From Lunularia cruciata (lineage: Eukaryota; Streptophyta; Marchantiopsida; Lunulariales; Lunulariaceae): a stretch of DNA of 64,000 nt. Of the stretch, positions 22,629 to 33,422 are shown piece by piece. A program made the translations under genes and the position numbers. Numbering within the stretch: the first letter of the stretch is position 1; the number at the start of each line of letters is the position of its first letter. Under the pieces are notes generated by a model, which made no database searches, was not told where the DNA came from, and saw nothing but the letters and a program-made list of their open reading frames with translations. The stretch lies in assembly GCA_948567375.1 (NCBI GenBank), contig OX419755.1:54020291-54084290 (forward strand), in the 5' to 3' direction.

Positions 22629-23153
22629 TGTAATATCTTAAGGATAGGAGAACCCCCAAGAGAATACCCAAAAGAAGAAACACAAAGCTTCACACTCAAA
22701 ACTCCAATGCTCCAAAGGAGACCTTGTCTTTATTATATAGCAAAGAGGATTCCTTCAAAGGAAGTGCCACCCTTGGATCAGATACACAGATTGGTGACAT
22801 GTCAAAAAATGCTACCTTTAGATTAGTTGCATGCATGGGTGACATGTTGGTTCTGGTCCAATCTAGTTGGTCAAACAAGCTTTGATAAAAAAGAATCTGT
22901 AGGGAATCTTCCTATAGGAATCTCAAAATTGCATGGATGAGGTACCATTGGAAATCTCTTTTCAAGATAAACAAGGGGGAGGGAAAGCCAGCCATCACTT
23001 CTCTCAAGAGGGGAATCTGCACATTTTGAGGCCTAATTCATTTGTTTAGGCCTCCAAAAACTAATCTACTTAGTCCATTATATATAACATCCTTCCAAAT
23101 ATTACCAAGCTAATTTTCACCTCTATGTAATATGTCTAGTTGTTGGTATTACA
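22629..23153 (-). mobile_element. 3' LTR of element B
   Basis: 525 bp, TGTAATATCTTAAGG...GGTATTACA on the plus strand. It is related to the solo LTRs of family B and to 40532-41133. Minus-strand TTAAAAGGGGAGATGTT at 23154-23170 is the polypurine tract. Confidence 0.8.
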
Positions 23154-23174
23154 AACATCTCCCCTTTTAAGATG

Positions 23175-26170
23175 CAATGTCCTCATTGTAAATATGTTGC
23201 TCAAAAGATTTCACTAACACCGGTGCTTGGATCAAGTTGGCTATTGGATCCCATGTCGCCTCATATATTGGGTACCATTTCCACTATACAAGAAATTCCA
23301 CACATAAATAACAAGTACTATGGGTGTATTTTTGGGGAATGCATTTGACTTCATATTCCTCCATACAATTAGTGAGTGTTGGACAAGGTCTAATGTCTTG
23401 GATAGAAGGAAAGTGAGGTGGTCGGGAGTATATCTACATAGTAAGGGAACATTGAATACTAGATGGATCTTCATGTGTGGTGGTAGCTCAAGGTGATAGG
23501 CCATTATCCCAATTCAATGAAGAAGGGGAAAAGGCCCAATAAAATGAGGTTTGAGCTTACAAGGGCCAACTAATGTGAGGTTGGTTGTTGACAAACTGAC
23601 TTGACCCCCAACATTGAACTCCATGTGCCAATGGTGTGCATTTGCATATTATTCTTTTGTTAATTTTGAGCAATCTGCAACCTATGCTTAGCATTATCCA
23701 CCACATGTTGGATTCTAGAAACAAAAGTGTTGATAGCGTCAACCTTGGTAGCCAACAGACGGATATTCATCAAGCTTGAAGGTGTGAAAGGATGCTCTCT
23801 TTACATGAGGAAGAATGGTGTGACCTATGTAGATGAATTCACTGAAGTATTGATAGCAAATTCCACCAATGGAAGTAAGGTATCCCACCTCTCTTGCACA
23901 TCTAAGGTGAAACCTTGGAGCATATCTTCAGAAGTGCAATTAGCCCACTCTATCTGTCCATCGGTCTGTGGATGGTAAGCTATGGGGATGGCCAATTTAG
24001 TTTTGAAGAAACCAAAGAGTGTTCTCCAAAACAAACTAGTGAAATGAGTGCTTCTATCAATGATGAGTACTCAAGACAAGCCATGGTGAGAAAAGATTGC
24101 ATCTAAGTACAATTGAGCTAGTTGTGGAGAAGTCAAGTCCTTGGTGGTAGGACACACATGAATCATTTTGTTAAGCCAATCAACAAAGACTACTATGGAG
24201 TCAAAGGTTCATCCTTGTGTGCTAGTGATGCCTTTGGATTATTCAGCTCCTACAATATGTGGATCAAGTTTTGTAGCAGCAAGCATCCTTGGCCAAAATT
24301 CAATATTTATCTTGACCTCTACCACTAGATTTTTTGCCATTGGCATTTGGGTGAATGCATCTATAAGTTGCTTCTTGCCTTCCACATATGTGATTGTCAA
24401 AGTTGAACATTATTTCCACTCTACCTACCAAATCTATTGATGAGATAGATCTTTATGTGTCTTGAGATAGACTAGAGGTTTCTGATCTATCTCCACTATA
24501 AATGCCTTTTTACCAAGACAGTAATTCCAATGCTTGGTTGCAAGAACAATGGCCAACTCTTCTTGTTTGGTGATATGATAATTATATTTTGTAGGTAACA
24601 ACTTGTAAGAGAAATATGCAATTGAGTGCCATCTATCATGCCACTCTTGTTGTAGAACTACTCATATTGTTATGCTTGATGCATTTGTAGCCAACTTGAT
24701 TGGACATTTAGGGTCATACAATTTCAAGAGTGGTACATGTAGTAATGCACTTTTCAACTCTAGAAAGTCTAATCATCAATTTTTTCCCCTTGCCCAATAA
24801 TGCTATTAAAGGCTATGAAAAATTGGAGAAGTCCTTGACAAATCAATGATAGAACCCCGTCAATCCTAAGAAGCTCTTGAGTTGAGTTTAATCATTTGGA
24901 GCACTCCATTTCTAAATAACCTCTATTTTATCTGTTAACACTTAGATTCCTTATGTACTTACTTTATGCTCCAAGTAGTCTACTTCCGACTTGCCAAACT
25001 CACACTTCAAGATTTTGTTAAACAATTAATTTTGTCACAAAATCTGGAAGACTTCTCACAAATGTTGTTTGTGTTCCATCATCATCCTACTATAGACTAA
25101 GATGTCATCTAGGAAGATAATAACAGATTTATGCAAGTATGGAAAAAATATATCATTCATCAAACTCATGAAAGTGGCTGGTGTTGGTGAGGCCAAACGG
25201 CATCACCAAATACTCAGTGGCCATACCTTGTTTGAAAAGTAATTTTATACATGTTTTCCTCCACAATTTGGATTTGGTTGTAATCAATCCACAAATCAAG
25301 TTTGGTGAGTGTTTTGCCCTATTAGGTTGATCAAACATGTTATCCATGCAAGGTAAGCAGTATTTTTTCTTCATTGTTTGTTGATTTAGGCCACAATTGT
25401 CAATTCACATGCGCCTTGTATTGTCCTTCTTCTTCACAAACAAGATAAGAGCCCCATATGGTGATAACCAAGGTTTGATAAACCCTTTTTGCAGCATACC
25501 CTTGATTTGAGCCTTACACTTCTCCACCTCGAACAAGATAAGTGCTTCATATGGTGATAAAAAGGGTTTGATAAACCCTTTTTGCAACATATCCTTGATT
25601 TAAGCCTTGCACTTCTCCACTTCATGAGGTGATAAAGGATATGGGGCCTTACAAGAAGGTGTATTCTAAAAAAATATCTCAATTTTATGATCTATTCTCC
25701 TTTTTGGTGGTAATCTTGAGGGTAGATCATCTGAGAAGACAAACTCATTAACCACACTTTTCAATTTCTCAAGAATTTTTCCATCAAGTTGTGATCTTTG
25801 GACTTCTCTTATTAGACCCATGAAACATCTATTTATCTTATAAATAATTTTTATCCCTATGACATAGAGAGGCAATTCTTGCATGCGTGATCTTTCTTTA
25901 ACCCTAATGATCTTCCATTTGTCAATTCTCACTACTTTATCCCTCCAATCAACCAAAGTGTTGTAATGCTCCATCTATGGCATGCCTAAGATTGCATAAT
26001 GAGCTAACCATATCACTTATTACTCAATTGCTTCTTGATATTCCCCTACAATTCAATCCTCTCTATCTGTCCATTAGGTAGCTCTACTTCTACATTCTCA
26101 TCCTTCTCTAGATCCATCTCCCATCTTATTGCAACAATGCAAGATAAGAAATGCTCTATTTCTCTAGGGT
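23175..26170 (-). pseudogene. Element B protease-RT-RNase H-integrase
   Basis: Reading leftward: a gag/protease junction piece (EIEHFLSC...WEMDLEKDE) at 26165-26046, protease/linker at 25974-25666 (ends in SDDLPSRLPPKRRIDHKIE), then RT at about 25660-24950. RT includes KGFIKPxLSPYGALILFVKKKD and [14 protein letters not shown]; the catalytic motif is broken. RNase H lies at about 24800-24400, and integrase at about 24350-23500 with YHPQTDGQIEWAN near 23950. A C-terminal piece with ELPPHMKIHLVFNV lies near 23500. Integration and reverse transcription are the expected roles. Many stops and frame changes make it non-functional. Confidence 0.75.
25472..25657 (-). repeat. In-frame 93-bp tandem duplication in the RT of element B
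   Basis: 'gtttgataaaccctttttgc' occurs at 25472 and again at 25565. The repeated peptide is about EVEKCKAQIKGMLQKGFIKP followed by LSPYxALILF, 31 codons per copy. The duplication keeps frame. Confidence 0.8.
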
Positions 26171-26553
26171 TGTGGTGCCCACATTTTTTGTTTTTTTCAA
26201 AAATAAAGGACAAGAAGTGTATAGAGAAGTCAGATTGCGCCTGTATGACCAAAGAAGTCAAAGAAAAGAGTCTTTGGGATGAAACCCGAAGTAAAGTGAC
26301 TTCGGGTCATAAGGCAAAGTACTCGGAAATGCCCTGTCAGCATACAACCCGAAGTAAATTGTCTTTGTATTGGGGGGAGCTCAACCGGAGGCGACGACAG
26401 TCTAACAACCTTTCATCGGGGCAAGAAATTCAAGAAGGGGCCATTTAAAAACTGGCAGCCCATATGCGCGAAGGTTTATTGATAGTGATAGGTGCATGCC
26501 GGAGGTGTGATTTCTCGGTAGAAACTCGAAGTGACAAAGACAAAGAAGTGCAA

Positions 26554-26564
26554 CTCTATAAAAA
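26554..26564 (+). promoter_or_regulatory. Conserved TATA box ahead of the LTR-encoded frame
   Basis: CTCTATAAAAA is kept in the four near-identical E LTR copies (26554, about 36504, about 44543, and inverted near 48910-48920). It lies about 25 bp before a shared ATG (26584) and 135 bp before the ATG at 26689. Its position in U3, far from the usual LTR promoter, suggests a separate transcript for the LTR frame. This is inference from sequence only. Confidence 0.5.
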
Positions 26565-26583
26565 TCAAACTTGCAACGACAAA

Positions 26584-29154
26584 ATGTTGAGTAATTTTCC
26601 TTTGCCGTTGAGAAGTCGTCTTGCAGGTGATCAGGGGAAGGGAAATAGAGTTGGGATCGTGTTAGTGCACAAGGGATAAGTCGCAAGAGTGAAATTGAGA
26701 GAGAGGGAGAAAGTAGAAGAGATGGGAGGAGGAAAGAAGAAATCCGAATTTGCAATGAGAAATCATGCAATTTGGAGGTTAGACGTAATAGCAAGGATCG
26801 AAGTCTTGAGCCGACTTTGGATCACATTACTGGCATGGAACTGGAATATAAGCTTTCCAAGATTCATGACAGAAATCATCGAGAGTAAGTGTCTTGATGG
26901 ACCCGAGGAAGAAGGGAAGAGAGGAAATCCGGCTTGCTGGACAGAGTTGGATTGGAGACTTGTACTCAAGAAGGAGGCAGGCTCGGAGCAGGGAGCCACA
27001 TTCTTGGGGAAAGGAGAGATAGCTCAGGAGACTCAGGAGGTGAGAGATGCTTTCTCTTTGAAGAGAACAAAGAATGGGTATAAGGTTGAGAGTTACAAGG
27101 ATCCAATGAAGAGAGGGATCATGAGTGCTCTCATGGAAACCTTGAAGCCGGAGAGAACAACTTATGTGATGAAGCACCAAGCGGTCTTCTTCCATAAGTT
27201 TTTTGCAGGAGAACCTATAAATTGGACAAGATGCTTCCATGGGAGGACGAGACAGATGGTGTGGAATTTGCGGGATAAGTCGCCACCACACTACATTGTG
27301 CCATTTGCAGCACATTTTTACCTCGGGTTGAATTTGCTCAATTTGGCGGAGCAAAGCAAAATGGTGTCTCACTTCCATCCCGACTTGAGAAGAGAAGTTG
27401 ACGTGGAGGAACAGCAGTACATTCCCCAAATCCGAAGCACGGATGAGTACTACCTAAGGACGGGTAAGAGCGTGGAGACAGAAGCGAGCACTCCATAATC
27501 GAAGAAGAGGAGTTGGCAAGGGGAAGCCAAAGACATCAAGAAACCTCGGAAGGTGCAGAGAAGTAACCCGAGGCGAGGTATGATGGTAATTGAGTCGGAG
27601 GATGAAGACTCAGAAGGAGATGCCAAGCTCAAAACTGAAGACTCAAAACACAAGGAGGAGCTTGAGCTAACGCTGTAGAGCGGAGATACAAGCAGTGATA
27701 GTGATGAAGGGGGAGAGATGACATCGGCGCCAATGGCTGAAGAAGAAGAAGAAGAAGTGCAAGCTGAGATGGAAGCCGAAGACAACACATAGTTGGAAGA
27801 CGAAGTAACTGTGCCCGAAGAAAAGAAGATCGCAGTACAACAAAGAGTTTGCTCGAGACGTAAGGTGAAGTGTGAAGCGGGGCCAAGTAAAGTGAAGGAA
27901 GAGGTAGGAGAAAGCTCGGGAAGTGAGGCATCGATTTTGATACAAAGACTACAGAGAAGAAGGCAAGTATCGGATGAACACGAAGTACGAAGAGAAGTGG
28001 CCACACGCAAAGAAGTAACCACAAGCAATGGAGTGGAGTACCTGCGGGAAGTATTGTGTCCGTTGTTGGTGAAGTTAGAACATAAGAAGAAGGAAATGCA
28101 TTCGACATGTCTAGAGGTAAAGACTGTGTTGCAGGTATTGACCAGATTAGAAGAAGAGAACTTGGAGTTGAGGAAGAGTATAACCCGAGGTGAGGAGGAA
28201 AGAGAAGCATTGCGAGTGGAGGCAGTAGAGAGAAGTCAGGTAATTGAAGACCTGAAGAGAGAAGTAAATTATCGAGAGGATCTTGTGAAGAAGAGTGACA
28301 TAGCAAGGGAGAGACAAGTAGCAGAGTACAAGATTTTGAAGCAGCAGTTTGCTGATTCAAGAGTAGAAGTAATCCATGCTATGGCGAGGGTAGCAGCAAA
28401 GGACAAGGAGCTCGATAGAGTGATGGAGAGTGTCAAGGAGAAGAAGCAACTCTGGCAAAGAGAGTTGGCGGTACGATACCAAGAAGAAGAACTACTACAA
28501 GAGTTACTTCGTAATCAAGAAGAGAAGGTTGTATAGAAAGAGAAGGAGACGGTGAAAGCCGAATTCAAAGCCGAGTTGGCGATGTATAGAGAGGACTGGC
28601 TTGCAGATCGAGAGCGAGAAAGAAAGATGCAATTGGAGCCATTGAAGGAGATTGTCCTCAGGATGAACGCAATGTTGAGTATAGAGGCAAGCGTTCAAAT
28701 TGAAGAAACAAGACTGCACAAGTTGAAGTTGTTGGTGTAGGAGACGAGGCAAAGATAGGCAAGAGACACCGATATGAACGCTTTGCTGATCAAGTTAAGA
28801 ACTCATGTAGACAGGAAGATTTTAGAGGTAGAAGATAACATCTCAATTAGATTAGACTTAGTGAAAATAGAGATAGAAAAACTTTGGAAGGATGTTAGAG
28901 CGAAACCCGAAGTAGATAACATAGGAGTACAAATGTCTTTGGAGTTACCATTGGAGACATTAGAGAAGAGTGGGTCGGGAGATAAGGAGTTAGATAGATT
29001 ACCTGATAGTGGAATTTCAGATCAGGAAAGAGAATTGTTAGAATTAGTGGAAGGTGTAGAAGATATGAAACCCGAGGACAGAGTAGTAGGAAGTAAAATT
29101 ACTTTGGGTTCAGGTTTGAAAGCCGAGGAAGAAGTAGACATCGGACCGGAGTAG
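26584..29154 (+). pseudogene. LTR-encoded protein frame of element E (5' LTR copy)
   Basis: One frame runs from 26584 or 26689 to 29154, about 820 codons, broken only by isolated stops (at about 26677, 27496, 27676, 27790, 28534, 28738 and 28756). The N-terminal 270 residues look globular (contains GNPACWTELDWRLVLKKE, YVMKHQAVFFHKFF, YIVPFAAHFYLGLNLLNL). A low-complexity acidic/serine region follows (SDSDEGGEM, EEEEEE), then a long charged helical or coiled-coil half (LEHKKKEM, RLEEENLELRKSITRGEEER, WLADRERERKM). The 3' LTR copy keeps the same frame, with in-frame indels. I do not recognise the family. A distant link to the extra ORFs of Athila-type elements is possible but unproven. Confidence 0.7.
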
Positions 29155-29265
29155 TAATAGTTTTGAGATTTGAAGGGGCAGATATGAAGAAGTGCATTGT
29201 CATTTTGGATTTGCAGGTTAGAAGAGTTGTTGTAGAATGGTATAGTTGTTAGACCTGTCAATTTG

Positions 29266-29280
29266 TTCACTATTTAAGAG
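29266..29280 (+). promoter_or_regulatory. Probable main LTR promoter TATA of element E
   Basis: CTATTTAAGAG lies about 680 bp before the LTR end and downstream of the LTR frame. It is also present near 47257-47270 in the solo LTR. Location and motif fit the U3/R promoter that drives gag-pol. No transcription start can be proved from sequence. Confidence 0.4.
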
Positions 29281-29955
29281 TGGTATTCCCAGAGAAATGT
29301 TGTTCAGTGCTCATTATTTCTGAGAATAGATAAAGCAAAGTGCTGTGAAGCAATGCTCGTTGCTTGAGCTTGATTCCGAGTATCAACTTTGCAATTGTGT
29401 TTGTGAGTGTTTGAAGAAATTTGAAGTGCAAGTCAGTGTGGTTGTTGGATGTTGGATTCCACAGCCTTGATCTTCATTCTGTGTGTTTGATCTTGAGTGA
29501 AGTGCAATCAGAGCAATGCCTTGACAGATCTGAGAGGAATTGTAGTGTCGGTAGTATTTTGCATTTGTGAGTGCAGTGCGAGGTTGATGTGAAGCAATTT
29601 CAATTGAGGAAGTTGTGCCTTCAGTGGAAGGGTGGAACACAATTCGAAAGTGAAGTTGTTTTGCAGTGAAGTGCTGTTTTTGGGAGAGCTTGAATCATCA
29701 TAATCAAGATTGTTTGGAAAGAATTGAAGGAGTTGTGATTATGGAGTGTTAATTTGTGACAAGACTACGGATCAGTGCTTGTTACTCTCTTCTGGGTGTG
29801 GTTTCTACCTAAGAGACTAAAGAAGAACTCAAGAAGAACTACATTGTTACTTTTTGCTTTGTATTTGACCAATTCTGACTTGTATCTCTGTGGGAACAAA
29901 CTTCACTTACCCGATTATTGCAAAAGTGATGTTTGCCGAGTTGTCACATGATTTT

Positions 29956-29973
29956 TGGTGCCGCTGCTGGGGA
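29956..29973 (+). other. Primer-binding site of element E
   Basis: TGGTGCCGCTGCTGGGGA begins seven bases after the LTR. It differs by a few bases from the tRNA-Asp-type site typical of plant Athila/Tat elements. Confidence 0.65.
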
Positions 29974-30036
29974 TACAAATCTTGAAAGTGGAAGAATATG
30001 AAGCCAAATTCAAAACTGAGTATCAACGCAATATGA

Positions 30037-33000
30037 ATGTCTGCATCGAGAGAACAACGGGAAGAGAGAGCTCAAAGACGAGCACTTCAGCGTGAAGAAG
30101 ATGAACGTCTAAACATCCCATCCACTGTGGATGAAACCCAACGAGAGGTGTTGGACTTTCAACTCCTTCACGAAGTGCAAGAAGCCCTGGGAGAAATTGA
30201 CCACAAGAAACGCGAAGGCGGTTGGTAAGGCTACTTTGCATCTCCCTCTTCGACCAAGAAGAAGAAAGACTCGAGCGGCCAAACATATGCATTGCGGCCC
30301 AGTACACCAACTTCCCCTAGAGCTGTAAAGGAAGTCACGTCCTTGAAGAACTTTGTTTGAGAAAAGATAGCACAAACACTTACGGAAGAAGAGTGTCAAC
30401 ATCTTCTTTGAACGATTCCTTGGTTGTCCTGAAGGAATTTTGAAGAACAAATAGAAGGTGTTGATCCTAAATCTTCCACTCGGGTTGAAGTCAACACCCT
30501 CATAGCAAGAAATTGTCAAAGAAGACCCACCTTGAATTTGACAAATTGGAACCCCTGGGCTGACACCACGACGTCAATACCAGCCAATCCTTTGGTTCCG
30601 TCAAGTTCCACACTACGTCAGCCAATCCCAGTGCATCGAATGATGACTTTGCTGCCTGTCACCCGACATGCCTATTAGAAGTACAAGGGGACAGAACAAG
30701 ACAAAGACCTCGATGAATTCATTGAAGAATTCGAAGTCATCTCCTTTGCTAACAAGGAGCATGACTTGGCGGATCGCTTGAGAATTTTCCCAAGTCTACT
30801 TCAAAAGAAAGCTCGGAGCTGGTACACCCATGTGACCCAGAAGGGGTTCGTACCAACGGCGGGGCAAATTTGAGAAACAACTTCTTGGAACGATTCTAGG
30901 AGGTTGATTACGACACGAGTGTCTTCACGACACTCAACGATTTGGACCGAGGCAAGAAGGAGAAGTTGAGAGACTACTCTGAGCGGTTCATGGCACTATT
31001 GAACCGAGTTCCCAAACAATGGGGGGTGGTAGGTTACTCCGATGCCCAAGCCATTACCTGGTTCCTCGGGGGACTGTCACCAGAGATACAAATCTTTGCA
31101 AGGGAGAGGAATGTAACTTCCCTTGACAAGGTACTCAAACATGTTGCTCGTTACGAGGCGGCCTACTCTCACTCTGCCGGCAACCAGAGAAATTGGGAGA
31201 AGAAAGGCAAGAAGCCCAGAAGGAGAGCTTCACGCAGTACATCCTCTTCTTCGGACAAATCCTCCACGTCTTCAAGCTCTTCTTTGGAATCCAAAGAAGA
31301 GTCAAAGCCAAGACAAGTCAGAAGACGTGGAGGCAAGAAACCAGTGACTCCTCCAGCAAAGAGTGTAAATAAAGCTGATACCAAGCTAGATGCCCTCATC
31401 AAGGAGTTTTTGGATTTCAAGATCCAGATGATTGGGGCTAAGGACAGAAGAAAAGCCCCAGCATTTGGAAGATCAAATGTATGGTGCACTGCATGTGGCA
31501 AATCAGGCCACGCCAATATAGAATGCAATACTCGTAATGCATTCCCGGTGCAGCAAATTGATTGGGTTTTGGGATGGAACCAAGACGAGGACGAAGAGGC
31601 TGTGTACCAAACTCAAGAAGTACAGCCTCAAGCGAGCACATCGTATGAAGGTCTGAGGTTTGGACCCAGGGAGTATAACCCCAATGCTCCTTCACAAAGA
31701 CCACCAATGAGCAACCAAAATTGCCCTCAGAATGTTGCACCCAAAGCCTATTATAATTGTGGCTCGATGGGACATTGGTCTCCAAACTGTCCCGAGCCAA
31801 GAAGGCAAATTGGGTACGTTCCCCTGTGCGGAAATTGTAAAGGATCAGGGCATACTGGCAACCAATGTACTTACCCACCAAACCCGAAGCCGCCTGTAAA
31901 GTATGTACAGACCCCCGCTGAGCGTGCCGCACTTCAGCCAAAGGGGGATACTAATGTAAATTGCATTACTCTTGATGAAGAAAGACCTCAAGAAGGGAGT
32001 CTGGCCTTGGAAGGAGAATGGCCGGACCTTGAAATTTTGAAAGTTGAGACACGCTCCAACAAGAAGAAGCGTGATCCCGAAGAACTGAGTACTACCTTGT
32101 CGTCTTCCAGAAAGGCAAAGAGACTACGCCCAAAGGCAATTCTTTCTGCCAAGGAGGAAAAGATCCTCGCAAAAGCCAAAGCTAAAGCCTTGCAGAAAGA
32201 ACTAAAGGAGGCACTACTCAGGACTCGGGAACTGAGTTTGGAAGAGGAGACGAAGACAAAGTCTCCAGTTTTTCCGGCGGATATCCGATCCAAAGTAAAG
32301 GGTCTGATCCAAGCCAAAGTGGGCCAACCCAAGGAACCTCGGGTTAAGGCCATCAGCAAGCCCGTCACCATTTTGAAGCGTCCCGAAGTCAAGAGGGAAC
32401 ATAGAGAGACTTTGGACCTAAAGCCGAAGGCAAAGACGGTCAAATTGGGAGGAGTTCCCCAATACGATATTGTAGCCAATCTGGTAGCCACAAATGCCAA
32501 CATTACATTCAAGCAATTGTGGGAGGATAACAAGCTGTACAAGAGGCAGCTGAATTTGGCACTCAAGAAGGTGAGGTCGATGTCAAAGAAGGACCTGCAT
32601 GCTATCTATCATATTGAGCAAGAAGATTTGGGATCTCTTGAGGTAGACGCGGAGATTGCCGGGTGCATGATCACATTGATACCCATTGACTTTGGGTCCG
32701 GTGTGAATGTCATGACCGAGGATACTGCAAATCGACTCGGGTATCACATGTTTGAACCAACACCCCGAGTGTTGAAATTTGCAGACCTAACCAGGAGACG
32801 GCCATTGGGCATGCTGTTGAACATTACTACAATCATTGGAGGAGTGCCCTTCAAGTTGAATTACATCATGTTGCAACCAGTGACAAAGACTGGTTACCCT
32901 CTGTTGATCGGCAGACCTTGGTTGTACAGTGCCCAAGTTGTGGTGGATTGGCATCAGCAGAAGTTAAGATTCAAGGACATTTCATCCGAAGATCAAAAGC

Positions 33001-33422
33001 TGGTGATTGTGAGTTGGACGAAGGTTCTCCATCTTGGGGAAACAAGTTCGTTGGAAGAGGAGGACAAATCCGAAGACTCATCGTCTTTGTCCTCAGACGA
33101 ATCCGAAGACAAAGTCCAAGTTAATTACTTGGAATGCTACGAGGTGGATGTTGAAGACAAAGATCCATATGACCTCACCTCGGGTGAACCGGACTTGGAG
33201 GAAGGGGGTTTGATGGCATCTCACCTCAGGTTAAGCCGAGTAAGCCACGTTGAAGGAGTCATCAAACCCGATGACTGTCAAGATGTTTTATTAATTGAAG
33301 GAAAAATTTTAAAAATTTCAAAGATAGTTACTTTAGAGGAGTTGGCAGGATACACTGCCCTGTTTATAGAATTCCATGATGTATTCGCCTGGTCGATTGA
33401 TCAAATGCCAGGTATTCCATGA
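30037..33422 (+). pseudogene. Element E gag and protease
   Basis: The start ATGTCTGCATCGAGA at 30037 opens a charged N-terminus (MSASREQREERAQRRALQRE). A capsid region follows at 30690-31150 (DLDEFIEEFEVISF, LADRLRIFPSLLQKKARSWY). After small frame changes near 30230 and 30870 the main frame is open from 30942 to 33422 (826 codons). It shows a Ser/Lys-rich linker and zinc knuckles CTACGKSGHANIEC and CGNCKGSGHTGNQC. A third, YNCGSMGHWSPNC, has its first Cys replaced by Tyr. The protease site is at 32685-32703 (IDFGSGVNVM, catalytic Asp 32688-32690, where DTGS is usual). The frame ends at a TGA that looks like a decayed CGA, then continues into RT. Confidence 0.85.

Larger units (their letters stand above)
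26171..29948 (+). mobile_element. 5' LTR of element E (3778 bp)
   Basis: Begins TGTGGTGCCCACATTTTTTG and ends GAGTTGTCACA. Its length is within 1 bp of the solo LTR at 44159-47937 (3779 bp), which has a target duplication, so both borders are well supported. It contains a TATA box at 26554, a long reading frame (to 29154) and a second TATA-like motif near 29270, followed by about 680 bp of R/U5 sequence. Confidence 0.9.

Noticed and set aside
26827-27429. 200-codon minus-strand frame
   Set aside because: Antisense to the globular part of the LTR frame. The plus-strand frame is the one kept in all copies and in the diverged relative.
27450-28360. Minus-strand frames of 192-243 codons in the E LTR, with similar ones at 37398-38308
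   Set aside because: They lie antisense to the coiled-coil coding region. Ser/Leu-rich translations are the expected shadow of Glu/Lys-rich coding.
31169-32566. Minus-strand frames of 119-192 codons within element E gag
   Set aside because: They mirror the open gag frame, which has zinc knuckles and a protease site on the plus strand.
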